Positions 7,134 through 14,238 of a DNA stretch of 20,454 nucleotides are shown piece after piece. Origin of the DNA: Betaproteobacteria bacterium (GTDB lineage Bacteria > Pseudomonadota > Gammaproteobacteria > Burkholderiales > SG8-39); NCBI GenBank assembly GCA_009693435.1, contig SHXF01000074.1:1-20454 (forward strand), written 5' to 3'. Position 1 is the first letter of the stretch; the number at the start of each line of letters is the position of its first letter. The translations under genes and the position numbers were made by a program. The notes below the pieces were generated by a model that was given only the letters and a program-made list of their open reading frames with translations, was not told the origin of the DNA and searched no databases.

Positions 7134-8447
7134 TCAGCCGAGCAATTGCGGCAGCCAGAGGGCCACCGCGGGAATGAAGAACACCAGCGCAAGCATCAGC
7201 AAGCTCATCGCCACGAAAGGTATCACCGCCCGGAAAATGTGCGCCATGGTGACCTGCGGCGGCGCCACGCCCTTCATGGTCATCAGCAGCATGCCATGCG
7301 GGGGCAGCAGCAGTCCCAGCTGCATGCAGATCAGGAACATCACGCCGAACCACACCACGTCGATGCCCAGTTGCTGCACCACCGGCATGAAAATCGGCAG
7401 CGTGATCATCATCATACTCACCTGGTCGACGAAGATGCCGAGAAAAATAAGGATCAGCATCATGAACGCGACGACGACCATCGGCGGCAGGCCCTGCCCG
7501 GTGATCACCTCCACCAGGCCGTTCGACACCCCGGAAAAGGACAGGATCTGCGAGAACGTGGTCGCGCCCACGATGATGAACAGGATCATGCCGGAGATGC
7601 TCGCGGTGCCGTGCAACGCCTGCAGCAGGTTTTCGACCGTCAGCGCGCGGTAGCCGAGCGCAAGCATGACGGTCGCAAGGGCGCCGATCGCCGCGGACTC
7701 GCTGGGGGTCGCCCAGCCGGCCGACATCGAGGCAACCACCACCACGAAAATGGAAACCAGCGGCAGCACGTACTGGAAGAACGGTCGCAGCTTCTCCCAG
7801 CCGTGGTATTCCTGAAACTCCGAGTCCGGTGCAAGTTCGGGGTCGAGCTTCACGCGCACTATGATGTAGACGACGAAGGCCGCCGACAGCAGCAGCCCGG
7901 GCATCACGCCGCCGATCAGCAGCTTCGAGATCGAGATTCCGGACAGGCTGCCCAGCAGCACCGTGAGCGCCGAGGGGGGTATCAGCATGTCCACCGCGCC
8001 GATGGCCATGATCGGGCCGGTAGCCATCACCGGGTGATAGCCGCGCGAGAGCATCACCGGCAGCATCAGGCTGCCCAGCATCGCGGTGGTGGCGATGGTG
8101 GAGCCGGAGATCGCCGAGAAAACCGTGCCGGCCACCACCGCCACCACGGCCAGCCGCCCGGGCACATTGCGGATCAGGCGCTCCACGCCGTCGATCACCT
8201 TGACCGCGAGGCCGGTGTGAAACAGCACTTCTCCCATGAGCACGAACAGCGGGATGGGCGTGAGCGCGAAGCTGGTCACCGAAGCGACGCTGTTGCGCGT
8301 CAACTGCACCATCCCCGCATCGCCGCCGAGGAACAGCCAAGCGCCGATGATGTCGATGACGATGAACGAGAACGCAACCGGCAGCCCAAGGAAGATCAGC
8401 ACGGTGGAGCCGCCGAGCATCAGCCATGCCGCTGCCTGCCAGCTCAC
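7134..8447 (-). CDS. dctM: TRAP transporter large permease (DctM)
   Basis: This 437-residue, strongly hydrophobic protein has the DctM family pattern: GLPVAFSF near the N-terminus, TPIPLFVLMGEVLFHTGLA (about 63-81), VAGTVFSAISGSTIATTAML, PPSALTVLLGSLSGISISKLL, GWATPSESAAIGALA and LGIFVDQVSMMMITLPIFMPV. It is the Na+-coupled transport subunit, with about a dozen membrane segments, and works with DctQ and a periplasmic binding protein. The start is GTG at 8447, nine bases after the DctQ stop, with a weak CGGGG ahead; MSWQAAAWLMLGG aligns with MAWQESLLLLLGG of the paralogue at 16003. No DctP gene is adjacent; the next gene downstream is a Bug-type receptor, which belongs to a different transporter class. 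Confidence 0.95.
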   Translation of the reverse strand: MSWQAAAWLMLGGSTVLIFLGLPVAFSFIVIDIIGAWLFLGGDAGMVQLTRNSVASVTSFALTPIPLFVLMGEVLFHTGLAVKVIDGVERLIRNVPGRLAVVAVVAGTVFSAISGSTIATTAMLGSLMLPVMLSRGYHPVMATGPIMAIGAVDMLIPPSALTVLLGSLSGISISKLLIGGVMPGLLLSAAFVVYIIVRVKLDPELAPDSEFQEYHGWEKLRPFFQYVLPLVSIFVVVVASMSAGWATPSESAAIGALATVMLALGYRALTVENLLQALHGTASISGMILFIIVGATTFSQILSFSGVSNGLVEVITGQGLPPMVVVAFMMLILIFLGIFVDQVSMMMITLPIFMPVVQQLGIDVVWFGVMFLICMQLGLLLPPHGMLLMTMKGVAPPQVTMAHIFRAVIPFVAMSLLMLALVFFIPAVALWLPQLLG

Positions 8448-8456
8448 GCCCCGGCC

Positions 8457-8984
8457 CTACCCGGCGGAGACCGCGTCGTTGCGCGGCCCGCGTTCGCCCG
8501 CATGCAGTCGCTGCATGCGGAACAGCACCTCGATCGCGAGCAGACCGAATGCCACAGGCAGCGGGGCCAGGGCCCACCATTCGGGCGTGATCAGCGACTT
8601 GATGACCATGGAACCCGCCTTGTAGCTCGCGACGGCTGCGCTCCACCCGTAGGCCGTCATGACCACGCAGCACGCGAGCGCCAGGGCATCCGCCACCCAT
8701 TCGCAGTACCAGGCGATCTGCCTGGGAATGGCGACCAGCACGATATCGACGCGGATGTGCTGGCCACGCCGCAGGATCCAGGGCGCCGTAAGCATGGTGA
8801 CGAGATAAAGCATGCTCTCCGACAGCTCGTTGCTCCATGTGAGGCCCTGCATTCCCGGGATGAGCGCGACATTGCGAAGCAGCACGTCGGCGCAGGTCAT
8901 CAGCATCAACAGGAACAGCAGCACGCAGGCCACCAGCGCAAGGCCCGCGATCAGCCTGCCGTAGAGTTCGGAGAGACGTTCCAT
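8457..8984 (-). CDS. dctQ: TRAP transporter small permease (DctQ)
   Basis: This 175-residue protein has four hydrophobic segments, as DctQ proteins do: about 10-30, 52-70, 88-112 and 135-155. Family landmarks are CADVLLRN (about 31-38), APWILRRGQHIRVDIV (about 67-82) and a C-terminal LFRMQRL. DctQ forms the integral-membrane complex with DctM and helps dock the binding protein. It is the first gene of the minus-strand TRAP pair and is preceded by a likely promoter with a perfect TTGACA. It is clearly paralogous to the protein at 15466-15990: MERLSELYG versus IERISAWYG, and both share LLRRGQH(I/V)RVDIVL and LFRMQRL.A.E. Confidence 0.94.
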   Translation of the reverse strand: MERLSELYGRLIAGLALVACVLLFLLMLMTCADVLLRNVALIPGMQGLTWSNELSESMLYLVTMLTAPWILRRGQHIRVDIVLVAIPRQIAWYCEWVADALALACCVVMTAYGWSAAVASYKAGSMVIKSLITPEWWALAPLPVAFGLLAIEVLFRMQRLHAGERGPRNDAVSAG

Positions 8985-9053
8985 TCGGATCCGGATGCGC
9001 GTTTCGGGATTCAGACGATGAGCCCGATTCGATGACTGCGTTGCGCGGCAGTC

Positions 9054-9083
9054 AGATTAGGCTCCGCCCTCGGCGCTTGTCAA
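9054..9083 (-). promoter_or_regulatory. candidate sigma-70 promoter for the minus-strand TRAP operon
   Basis: On the minus strand a perfect TTGACA (9078-9083) is followed 18 bp later by TAATCT (9054-9059), a poor -10. The expected transcript would begin near 9047, about 60 nt before the DctQ ATG. The -35 is convincing; the -10 is weak. Confidence 0.45.
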
Positions 9084-9089
9084 ATTTCC

Positions 9090-9136
9090 GCGCGCGTGAA
9101 AGGGGCGGGAATTCACACCTGCATTTTCACGCGCGC
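9090..9136. promoter_or_regulatory. 12-bp perfect inverted repeat upstream of the TRAP promoter
   Basis: GCGCGCGTGAAA (9090-9101) and TTTCACGCGCGC (9125-9136) are exact reverse complements separated by 23 bp. The element lies between the end of the regulator gene (9193) and the TTGACA at 9078-9083. It may be a regulator half-site pair just upstream of the -35, or the stem of a terminator for the regulator transcript; no T-run follows the stem on the minus strand, which favours the operator reading. Confidence 0.5.
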
Positions 9137-9192
9137 CGGACCGATGACAGGCGATTGCAGTCCTCTGCGAGGCGCCCGCAAGAACGTGAAGG

Positions 9193-9336
9193 CTACAGCC
9201 CGGGGATGGGACGCGCCAGCGGTCGCGTCACGCCGAATACGCCGACGACGCGGGCGTTCTCGTCCCGCAGCGGCATCATGGTGCGCTGGTGCAGACGCGA
9301 AGACCCGTTCTTGTTGAACAGGCGCAGCACGCAGGA
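9193..9336 (-). pseudogene. 3' remainder of the PAS domain beyond an in-frame amber stop
   Basis: Reading through the TAG at 9337-9339 in the same frame gives 47 more codons and then a TAG at 9193-9195. The translation includes LRLFNKNGSSRLHQRTMMPL and RVVGVFGVTRPL, the expected C-terminal half of a PAS domain. The TAG sits where PAS domains commonly have Trp (HGR-W-S), so a single TGG-to-TAG change explains it. The tail carries no other disruption, so the change is recent, is a sequence error, or the stop is read through. The full-length product would be 431 residues. Confidence 0.75.
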
Positions 9337-10488
9337 CTAGCGTCCATGGCGCAGCGCCTTGGCGATGAGCTCGTCCGTCAGGCGCCCGTCGGCGCCGGGC
9401 CCGTACAGGAAAATGGGCTTGCGCCCCAGCACCTCGCTCTTGTCGTAACCGAAGTTGCGCGTCGCCCATTCGTTCCAGCCGACGATGCGCCCCTCCAGAT
9501 CCGTGACGACGATGCAATCGGGCATCTGCTCGAGGACCAGGACCGCGCGCCGCAGCAGCTCAGCCTTCGCACCCGGCACCGGGGGCATGAGTGCCGGCAT
9601 GGTCGCGCGCCGGCCGCGGCGCGCCGGCGTCTCGCCCTCCAGCAGCAATCGATGCACCTGCGTGGCCGCTTCGCCGGGCTGCGCGCCGAGTTCCTCGCGC
9701 AACAGCGCGGCATACGCTTCGTACTGCGCGATCGCCGCGCGCGTGTGGCCGCATTCGGCGTACAGGAAAATCAGCTCGAGGCGAGCCTCTTCCCGGAAAG
9801 GATCCGCGGCGACCAGCCGCGAGGCCGCCGCGATGGCTTTTTCCGGCGTGCCGGCCGCCGCGTGCAGATCGAGCAGCAGGCGATTGGCGTTGATTGCCGC
9901 GACCGCAAGCTGTTCGCGCTCCGCCACCAGCCAATCGTCGAAGCGTGGCGAGACGCGGCCGAGATCCTCCAGCAGGCGGCCGGCATGCAGCTGCCCGCCT
10001 GCCTCGAGGTCCGGCGCGGAATGGCTCTGCAGCAGGGTGCGCACGCGCAGCGCATCGACCGCGACGCAATCCGGGTCCAGGCTCACTTTGTCGCGATCGA
10101 CCTGCAGCGCGCGCGCAGACGCCGGGTGCGCGCCGGCAATGGCGCGGGAAATCGCCGACAGGCTCTGGCGCAGGCTGTGGCGCGCGTCGCCCTCGACCTC
10201 GCTCCACAACATTTCGGCGAGCCGCTCGCGACTGCAGCCGCGTCCGGAGGAAAGCGCGAGGTACGCGAGCAGGGCGCGATCCTTGCGCGCGCGCAGGACC
10301 ACGGGCTTGCCGCGCGCCAGGGCCGAGAAGCCGCCCAGCAGCCGCAATTCCAGCAACGGCGCGGGGTTTCGTGCGGGGATTCGAGCCGGTTTTCGTCCCG
10401 GTTTTCGTCCCGGGCTTCGTGCCGGTTTTCGTCCCGGGCTTCGTGCCGGGCTTCGTGCCGGTTTTCTTGTCGGATTCGGATCGCGCAT
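9337..10488 (-). CDS. BTAD/AfsR-type transcriptional regulator with truncated PAS domain
   Basis: The 383-residue product starts with 40 or so basic residues built of K/R-P-(A/G)-R units. An OmpR-like winged-helix DNA-binding domain follows (about 45-135: LLELRLLGGFSALARG, RARKDRALLAYLALS, RERLAEMLWSE). Next is a bacterial transcriptional activator (BTAD) TPR-like domain (about 140-285), with LHAGRLLEDL, DDWLVAEREQL and YAECGHTRAAIAQYEAY. A PAS domain begins at about 315 (MPDCIVVTDLEGRIVGWNEWA) and is cut at residue 383 by TAG. It is divergently placed from the Rieske/TRAP cluster and is the only regulator in the window, so it is the natural candidate to control it, with the PAS domain as sensor. 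A TTG at 10354-10356, exactly where conserved sequence begins, is an alternative start that would omit the basic tail. Confidence 0.85.
   Translation of the reverse strand: MRDPNPTRKPARSPARSPGRKPARSPGRKPGRKPARIPARNPAPLLELRLLGGFSALARGKPVVLRARKDRALLAYLALSSGRGCSRERLAEMLWSEVEGDARHSLRQSLSAISRAIAGAHPASARALQVDRDKVSLDPDCVAVDALRVRTLLQSHSAPDLEAGGQLHAGRLLEDLGRVSPRFDDWLVAEREQLAVAAINANRLLLDLHAAAGTPEKAIAAASRLVAADPFREEARLELIFLYAECGHTRAAIAQYEAYAALLREELGAQPGEAATQVHRLLLEGETPARRGRRATMPALMPPVPGAKAELLRRAVLVLEQMPDCIVVTDLEGRIVGWNEWATRNFGYDKSEVLGRKPIFLYGPGADGRLTDELIAKALRHGR
10368..10463. repeat. 12-bp tandem repeat inside the 5' end of the regulator gene
   Basis: Eight units of TTCGT(G/C)CCGG(TT/GC) type run head to tail from 10368 to 10463, followed by a degenerate unit. 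Since 12 is a multiple of 3, copy changes keep the frame. In the regulator frame they encode repeated (G/A)-R-K/S-P tetrapeptides, making a strongly basic N-terminal tail. Confidence 0.9.
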
Positions 10489-10497
10489 GCGCTAAAT

Positions 10498-10560
10498 CTT
10501 ACACCCGCTACGCCAGCTCTTACTCCCGCTGCGCCGGCCCTTACACCCGCTACGCCGGCC
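10498..10560. repeat. 21-bp tandem repeat, three copies, in a divergent promoter region
   Basis: Three consecutive 21-bp units (10498-10518, 10519-10539, 10540-10560) share the pattern CTTAC(A/T)CCCGCT(A/G)CGCC followed by (A/G)G(C)(T/C). They lie in the 201-bp gap between the regulator and the cupin gene. The period of 21 bp, two helical turns, would place three identical faces on one side of the DNA. TTGACG occurs at 10565-10570 and 10577-10582 just beyond, on the + strand. Confidence 0.85.
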
Positions 10561-10689
10561 GCTCTTTGACGATAGCTTGACGTTGTCCGGAGCAGGATTG
10601 CACACTCGCACCCGGCGCAGGCCTGGCGGGCTGCTGAAAGCGGTCGGGCACGGAACACCGATCGCAGCGTGTTGCACCAGGAGGCCGCA

Positions 10690-11109
10690 ATGAAGACCGA
10701 GATCGATCGCCTGACCGATGCATTCAGCAAGCTTTGCATCGCTCCCCTCAGCCCCGGGGCATTCAAGCCGCGCGACGCCTGGTCGGCTTTCGAGGTGCGC
10801 GATCTGGGCATGGCCGCGGCGAGCGCGGGAACGGTAGGCGCCTTCCACATGCGCGCGCTCGGACCGTGCAAGGGTCCGCAGGGCGTCCACTGGCACAAAC
10901 TCGACTTCCACATGGTCTACATACTCAAGGGGCGGGTCACCTACCGCTGGGAGGGCTCCGGCGACGATATCGTGGTCGAAGCCGGAGGCTGTCTCTACCA
11001 GCCACCGCGCGGGGCGCACGATGTGATCGACTACACGCCGGACCTGGAGGTGCTGGAGGTGACCATGCCCGCCGCCTATGAAACAGTACCGGTCGACATC
11101 CGTCTTTGA
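10690..11109 (+). CDS. cupin-domain protein
   Basis: AGGAGG at 10679-10684 lies five bases before the ATG at 10690, which decides this start over an in-frame GTG at 10669. The 139-residue product is a single cupin barrel. Motif 1 is HWHKLDFHMVYILKGRV (about 68-84), with His68, His70 and His74; the usual metal-binding Glu is not obvious. Motif 2 is PPRGAHDVIDY (about 105-115), with His110. Small cupins of this kind next to Rieske oxygenase genes may be dioxygenases, isomerases or ligand-sensing proteins; no reaction can be assigned. It is the first gene of the + strand cluster and is separated from the oxygenase alpha gene by 97 bp. Confidence 0.82.
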   Translation: MKTEIDRLTDAFSKLCIAPLSPGAFKPRDAWSAFEVRDLGMAAASAGTVGAFHMRALGPCKGPQGVHWHKLDFHMVYILKGRVTYRWEGSGDDIVVEAGGCLYQPPRGAHDVIDYTPDLEVLEVTMPAAYETVPVDIRL

Positions 11110-11206
11110 CGCAGCAGGGTCAACCGATGGCTTCCAATCCGCATCGCCGCGGGAGCGCAACCCCGCCCACCCGTCATCTGTCATCCCTCGTCCCAAGGAG
11201 GCTCTC

Positions 11207-12487
11207 ATGAGCGCAGTATTGAAATCCGCAGTATTGAAATCCGGAATACCCGAGCTGGTCTGGCCGCGCGCCGACTTCACCCGGGTTCCGTTCGCGGTGC
11301 ACGTCGACCCGCGCCTCTTCGATCTCGAACAGGACCGGATATTCCGCGGCCGCACCTGGAACTACGTGGGCCTGGAGGCGGAGATACCGAACCCCGGGGA
11401 TTTCGTCACCAACTACATCGGGGTGACCTCGGTGGTGCTCAGCCGGGGCAAGGACGGCGCACTGCATGCGTTCGTCAATCGCTGCGCCCACCGCGGCGCC
11501 GCGGTGGTGCGCCGCAAGCGCGGCCACGCCGACACGCACACCTGCATCTACCACCAGTGGAGCTACGACGTGGCGGGTAACCTGCTGGGCGTTCCCTACC
11601 GGCGCGGCATCAACGGCAACGGCGGCTATCCGGAGGACTTCAGGACCGAGGCGCACAGCCTGGAAAAACTGCGGGTGGAGTCATACCGGGGGGTCGTGTT
11701 CGCCACCTTCGCGCACGACATGGAGCCGCTCGCCGACTACATGGGCGAGCCGGTGCGGCAGCGGTTCGATGCGCTGTGCAGCCGGCCGATCAAGGTGGTG
11801 GGCTACCAGCGGCAGCTGATCAAGGGCAACTGGAAGCTGTACGTGGAGAATCTCAAGGATTGCTATCACGGCGCGCTGCTGCACGGCTTCAACTCCAAGT
11901 TCGGCATGTTCCGCACCTCGCAGCGCGGCTCGACCGTGATGGCGCAAAACGGCCTGCACTGCGTGCTGACGACCTACGGCACGAAGGACGAGAAGATGGG
12001 CAACACCTACGCCAAGATCGACAGCTTCAAGCCGCAGTTCCAGCTGGAAGCGCCGGAGGTGGTCGCGTACTTCGAGGAGCATGCCGACGGCATGGTCTCG
12101 ACGGTGCTGTCGATGTTCCCGACCTTCGTCCTGGCGCAGATCTCGAACCACCTGGGCTTCCGGCACATCATTCCGAAAAGCGTGGACGAGTTCGAGCTGG
12201 TCTGGATCAATTTCGAATACGCGGACGAATCCGCGGAACATCGCCAGTCGCGCCGCATGCAGGGCAACCTGCTGGGGCCGGGCGGATACCTTTCCATGGA
12301 GGACGCGGAGGCGCTGGAGATTGCGCATGCGGCGATACAGGGCGACCACGGCCGCGGGCACGCATTCGTCGAAATGGGCGGGCGCGGCGAGTGCGGCGAC
12401 CAGGGGCATCTGGTGACGGAGGTGCCGATACGCGCATTCTGGAAGGGCTATTGCGACCTGATGGGCTTCCAGGTCGCGGCCGCCTGA
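11207..12487 (+). CDS. Rieske aromatic-ring-hydroxylating dioxygenase alpha subunit (AndAc-like)
   Basis: This 426-residue protein is the catalytic subunit of a ring-hydroxylating oxygenase. The Rieske 2Fe-2S ligands are Cys93, His95, Cys113 and His116 in a CxH-x17-CxxH pattern. The mononuclear iron site shows ENLKDCYHGALLH, giving His221 and His226, with Asp366 in GGYLSMEDAE as probable third ligand. By eye it most resembles anthranilate 1,2-dioxygenase large subunit AndAc and salicylate 5-hydroxylase-type subunits (LEAEIPNPGDF, YHQWSYD..GNLLGVP, SYRGVVFATF). The substrate is probably an aromatic carboxylate but is not proven. AAGGAGG at 11195-11201 fixes the ATG at 11207. The N-terminus carries a perfect duplication of SAVLK. 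The beta gene follows after 20 bp; no ferredoxin or reductase gene is in the window. Confidence 0.95.
   Translation: MSAVLKSAVLKSGIPELVWPRADFTRVPFAVHVDPRLFDLEQDRIFRGRTWNYVGLEAEIPNPGDFVTNYIGVTSVVLSRGKDGALHAFVNRCAHRGAAVVRRKRGHADTHTCIYHQWSYDVAGNLLGVPYRRGINGNGGYPEDFRTEAHSLEKLRVESYRGVVFATFAHDMEPLADYMGEPVRQRFDALCSRPIKVVGYQRQLIKGNWKLYVENLKDCYHGALLHGFNSKFGMFRTSQRGSTVMAQNGLHCVLTTYGTKDEKMGNTYAKIDSFKPQFQLEAPEVVAYFEEHADGMVSTVLSMFPTFVLAQISNHLGFRHIIPKSVDEFELVWINFEYADESAEHRQSRRMQGNLLGPGGYLSMEDAEALEIAHAAIQGDHGRGHAFVEMGGRGECGDQGHLVTEVPIRAFWKGYCDLMGFQVAAA
11213..11242 (+). repeat. 15-bp exact tandem duplication at the oxygenase N-terminus
   Basis: GCAGTATTGAAATCC occurs at 11213-11227 and again at 11228-11242 without a mismatch. 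It is in frame and adds five residues (A-V-L-K-S) before the conserved region. The unit is AT-richer than surrounding coding DNA. Confidence 0.95.
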
Positions 12488-12507
12488 AATCCGACCCGGG
12501 AGACAAC

Positions 12508-13017
12508 ATGAACACAGCATCGAACCCTGCCGCCGCAACCAGCCTGGTTTCCGCCGAACTCGAACGGCGCGTGGTGGACCTCAACTTCCGTTATGCGCGC
12601 TGCCTGGACGAAGCCCGCCTCGCCGAGTGGCCGGATTTCTTCACCGAGGACTGCCGCTACCTGCTGCATTCCCGCGAAAACCTCGATCAGGGGCTCGAAG
12701 GCTATTGGCTCTACTTCGAGAACAAGCGCATGCTGCGCGACCGCGTCGTCTCGCTGCTGGAAGTCAACATCTATCACATTCACTACGAGCGGCGCTTCGT
12801 CAGCAACGTGATGGTAGCCGGGCGCGACGGGGATGGCTGGCTCGCACGCTCGAACTACATGATGATGAACACCGACAACGAAGGCCGCAGCAGGATATTC
12901 AGCGTGGGCGAGTACCGCGACCGGATCGTCGACGAGGGGGGCGTGCTGCGCTTTCGCGAGCGCCTCGTGGTCGTGGATACGTTCACCGTCGAGAGCCACA
13001 TCTCGATGCCGATCTGA
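12508..13017 (+). CDS. ring-hydroxylating dioxygenase beta subunit
   Basis: This 169-residue protein belongs to the small (beta) subunit family of Rieske oxygenases, a structural NTF2-like fold that packs with alpha in an alpha3beta3 enzyme. Family features are RYARCLDEARLAEWPDFFTEDCRYLL (about 28-53, the longest conserved block), LRDRVVSLLE (about 76-85), RFVSNVMV (about 96-103) and LRFRERLVVVDTFTVESHISMPI at the C-terminus. It resembles AndAd-type subunits by eye. The ATG at 12508 follows CCGGGAGACAAC, a usable ribosome binding site. It directly follows the alpha gene (20-bp gap) and is followed by a 15-bp tandem-repeat array beginning one base after its stop. Confidence 0.93.
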   Translation: MNTASNPAAATSLVSAELERRVVDLNFRYARCLDEARLAEWPDFFTEDCRYLLHSRENLDQGLEGYWLYFENKRMLRDRVVSLLEVNIYHIHYERRFVSNVMVAGRDGDGWLARSNYMMMNTDNEGRSRIFSVGEYRDRIVDEGGVLRFRERLVVVDTFTVESHISMPI

Positions 13018-13018
13018 G

Positions 13019-13093
13019 AACGTAACCCGATTCAACGTAACCTGATTCAACGTAGCCCGATTCGACGTAAGCGGATTCGACGTAACATCGGGG
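13019..13093. repeat. 15-bp tandem repeat, four copies plus a degenerate fifth
   Basis: Unit (A/G)ACGTA(A/G)CCCGATTC occurs at 13019-13033, 13034-13048, 13049-13063 and 13064-13078, with a decayed copy at 13079-13093. It starts one base after the beta-subunit stop and fills half the gap to the TRAP binding-protein gene. The copies differ by one to three substitutions, so the array is not brand new. Confidence 0.92.
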
Positions 13094-13159
13094 TGCTGCC
13101 CCTCTTCGACAGCGCGCTCGGCGGGGACGCTCGACAAGGACGATCAACAAGGAGGAACC

Positions 13160-14128
13160 ATGAAGCAATTCACGCGATGCATCGGCATGTGGTTGGCAGG
13201 CACGGCACTTGTCTTCACCGGCGGCGGCGCGGGCGCGCAGGAGACGACGCTGCGCGCGGCGGTGTTCGTCCCCATTACCAGCGCCTACGGCGAGGTGTTC
13301 GGGCGATTCATCGAAAAGATCAACAAGGAAGGTAAGGGCCTGGTCCAGATCCGCCTGGTCGGCGGGCCCGAGGCGGTACCGTCGTTCGAACAGGGAAACG
13401 CGGTGCGCGGCGGGGTGCTCGACATGGCGTCGATTCCGCCGTCCTTTTACGCGAGCATCGCCCCCGAAGCGGATGCCGCGATACTTTCCAACCAGTCGGT
13501 CCCGCTGCAACGCAAGTCCGGCGCCTGGGACGAGCTGAACCGCATCCACAATCAGAAAATGGGCTCGTGGCTGCTGGCGACCTACGGGCAGGGCGTGGCA
13601 TTTCATCTCTATACCAACAAGCCGGTGGCCGCCATCGGCGACGTCAAATCCCTGAAACTGCGCACCGTTCCCAACTACACGCCGTTCTTCACCACACTGG
13701 GCGCAACCCTCGCGACCCTGCCGCCGGGCGAGGTCCAGGCCGCGCTGGAGCGCGGCGTCGTGGACGGCTACGGCTGGCCGCTGCTCGGGATCTTCGATCT
13801 TGGCTGGGGACAGTACACGAAATACCGGGTCGAGCCGGGATTCTACGACGTCGTCGTCAACATCCTGGTGAATCTGAACAAGTGGAAGTCCTTGCGCGAA
13901 GACCAGCGCGCGTTCCTGTTGCGGATGGGACAGTGGATGGATGAGGACAACATGGCCTGGGTCAAGGAGAAGTCGGCCATCGAAATGAAGCGCCAGAGGG
14001 ACGCCGGCATCAACGCGGTCAACCTCGGGCCCGCCTATCGCAGCCAGGCCTACAACGCCTACTGGGCAGAACTGACAAAGCGCGCGCCCGATGCAATCAA
14101 GACGCTGCGACCGCTGCTGGAAAAATAG
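13160..14128 (+). CDS. dctP: TRAP transporter periplasmic substrate-binding protein (DctP)
   Basis: AAGGAGGAA at 13149-13157 sits just before the ATG. The 322-residue product has a signal peptide ending GAGAQ at about 27. It carries the DctP signature: SLKLRTVPNYTPFFTTLGATLATLPPGEVQAALERGVVDGYGWPL (from about 164), in which Arg168 is the expected carboxylate-binding arginine. DctP proteins are high-affinity receptors for organic acids that hand the ligand to DctQ/DctM. Its permease genes lie downstream (15466-17325), separated by the enolase-superfamily gene, so receptor, enzyme and permeases look like one uptake-and-use unit. A GC-rich 7-bp stem (14161-14183) follows the stop. Confidence 0.93.
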   Translation: MKQFTRCIGMWLAGTALVFTGGGAGAQETTLRAAVFVPITSAYGEVFGRFIEKINKEGKGLVQIRLVGGPEAVPSFEQGNAVRGGVLDMASIPPSFYASIAPEADAAILSNQSVPLQRKSGAWDELNRIHNQKMGSWLLATYGQGVAFHLYTNKPVAAIGDVKSLKLRTVPNYTPFFTTLGATLATLPPGEVQAALERGVVDGYGWPLLGIFDLGWGQYTKYRVEPGFYDVVVNILVNLNKWKSLREDQRAFLLRMGQWMDEDNMAWVKEKSAIEMKRQRDAGINAVNLGPAYRSQAYNAYWAELTKRAPDAIKTLRPLLEK

Positions 14129-14160
14129 GCAAAGCGGCGAGGACTGAAGGGTTGCCGGTG

Positions 14161-14183
14161 CCGCCGCACCCGTGACGCGGCGG
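14161..14183 (+). other. intercistronic stem-loop after the TRAP receptor gene
   Basis: CCGCCGC (14161-14167) pairs with GCGGCGG (14177-14183) over a 9-nt loop, 33 bp after the receptor stop. With no T-run it is more likely an mRNA-stabilising or attenuating structure that allows more receptor than permease to be made, a common arrangement for binding-protein genes. This is inference only. Confidence 0.35.
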
Positions 14184-14238
14184 CTCGGGTGAACACATTT
14201 TCCCGCGGATTCACGCCGCGCCTGCCGAAAAGCCATCG

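Noticed and set aside
7146..9035. A 629-codon open frame on the + strand
   Set aside because: Antisense shadow of DctM and DctQ, with the same His/Gln/Arg-rich composition.
9113..9517. 134-codon minus-strand frame overlapping the regulator 3' end
   Set aside because: Out of frame with the PAS domain; the true continuation after the amber codon is the same frame as the regulator.
10083..10913. Minus-strand frame with AGVR and ENRDE-like repeats across the divergent promoter
   Set aside because: The peptide repeats only reflect the 21-bp and 12-bp DNA repeats read in a shifted frame; it also runs antisense into the cupin gene.
13019..13093. CRISPR-like array
   Set aside because: The 15-bp units abut directly with no spacers and there are no cas genes; it is a plain tandem repeat. 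The same holds for the other arrays.
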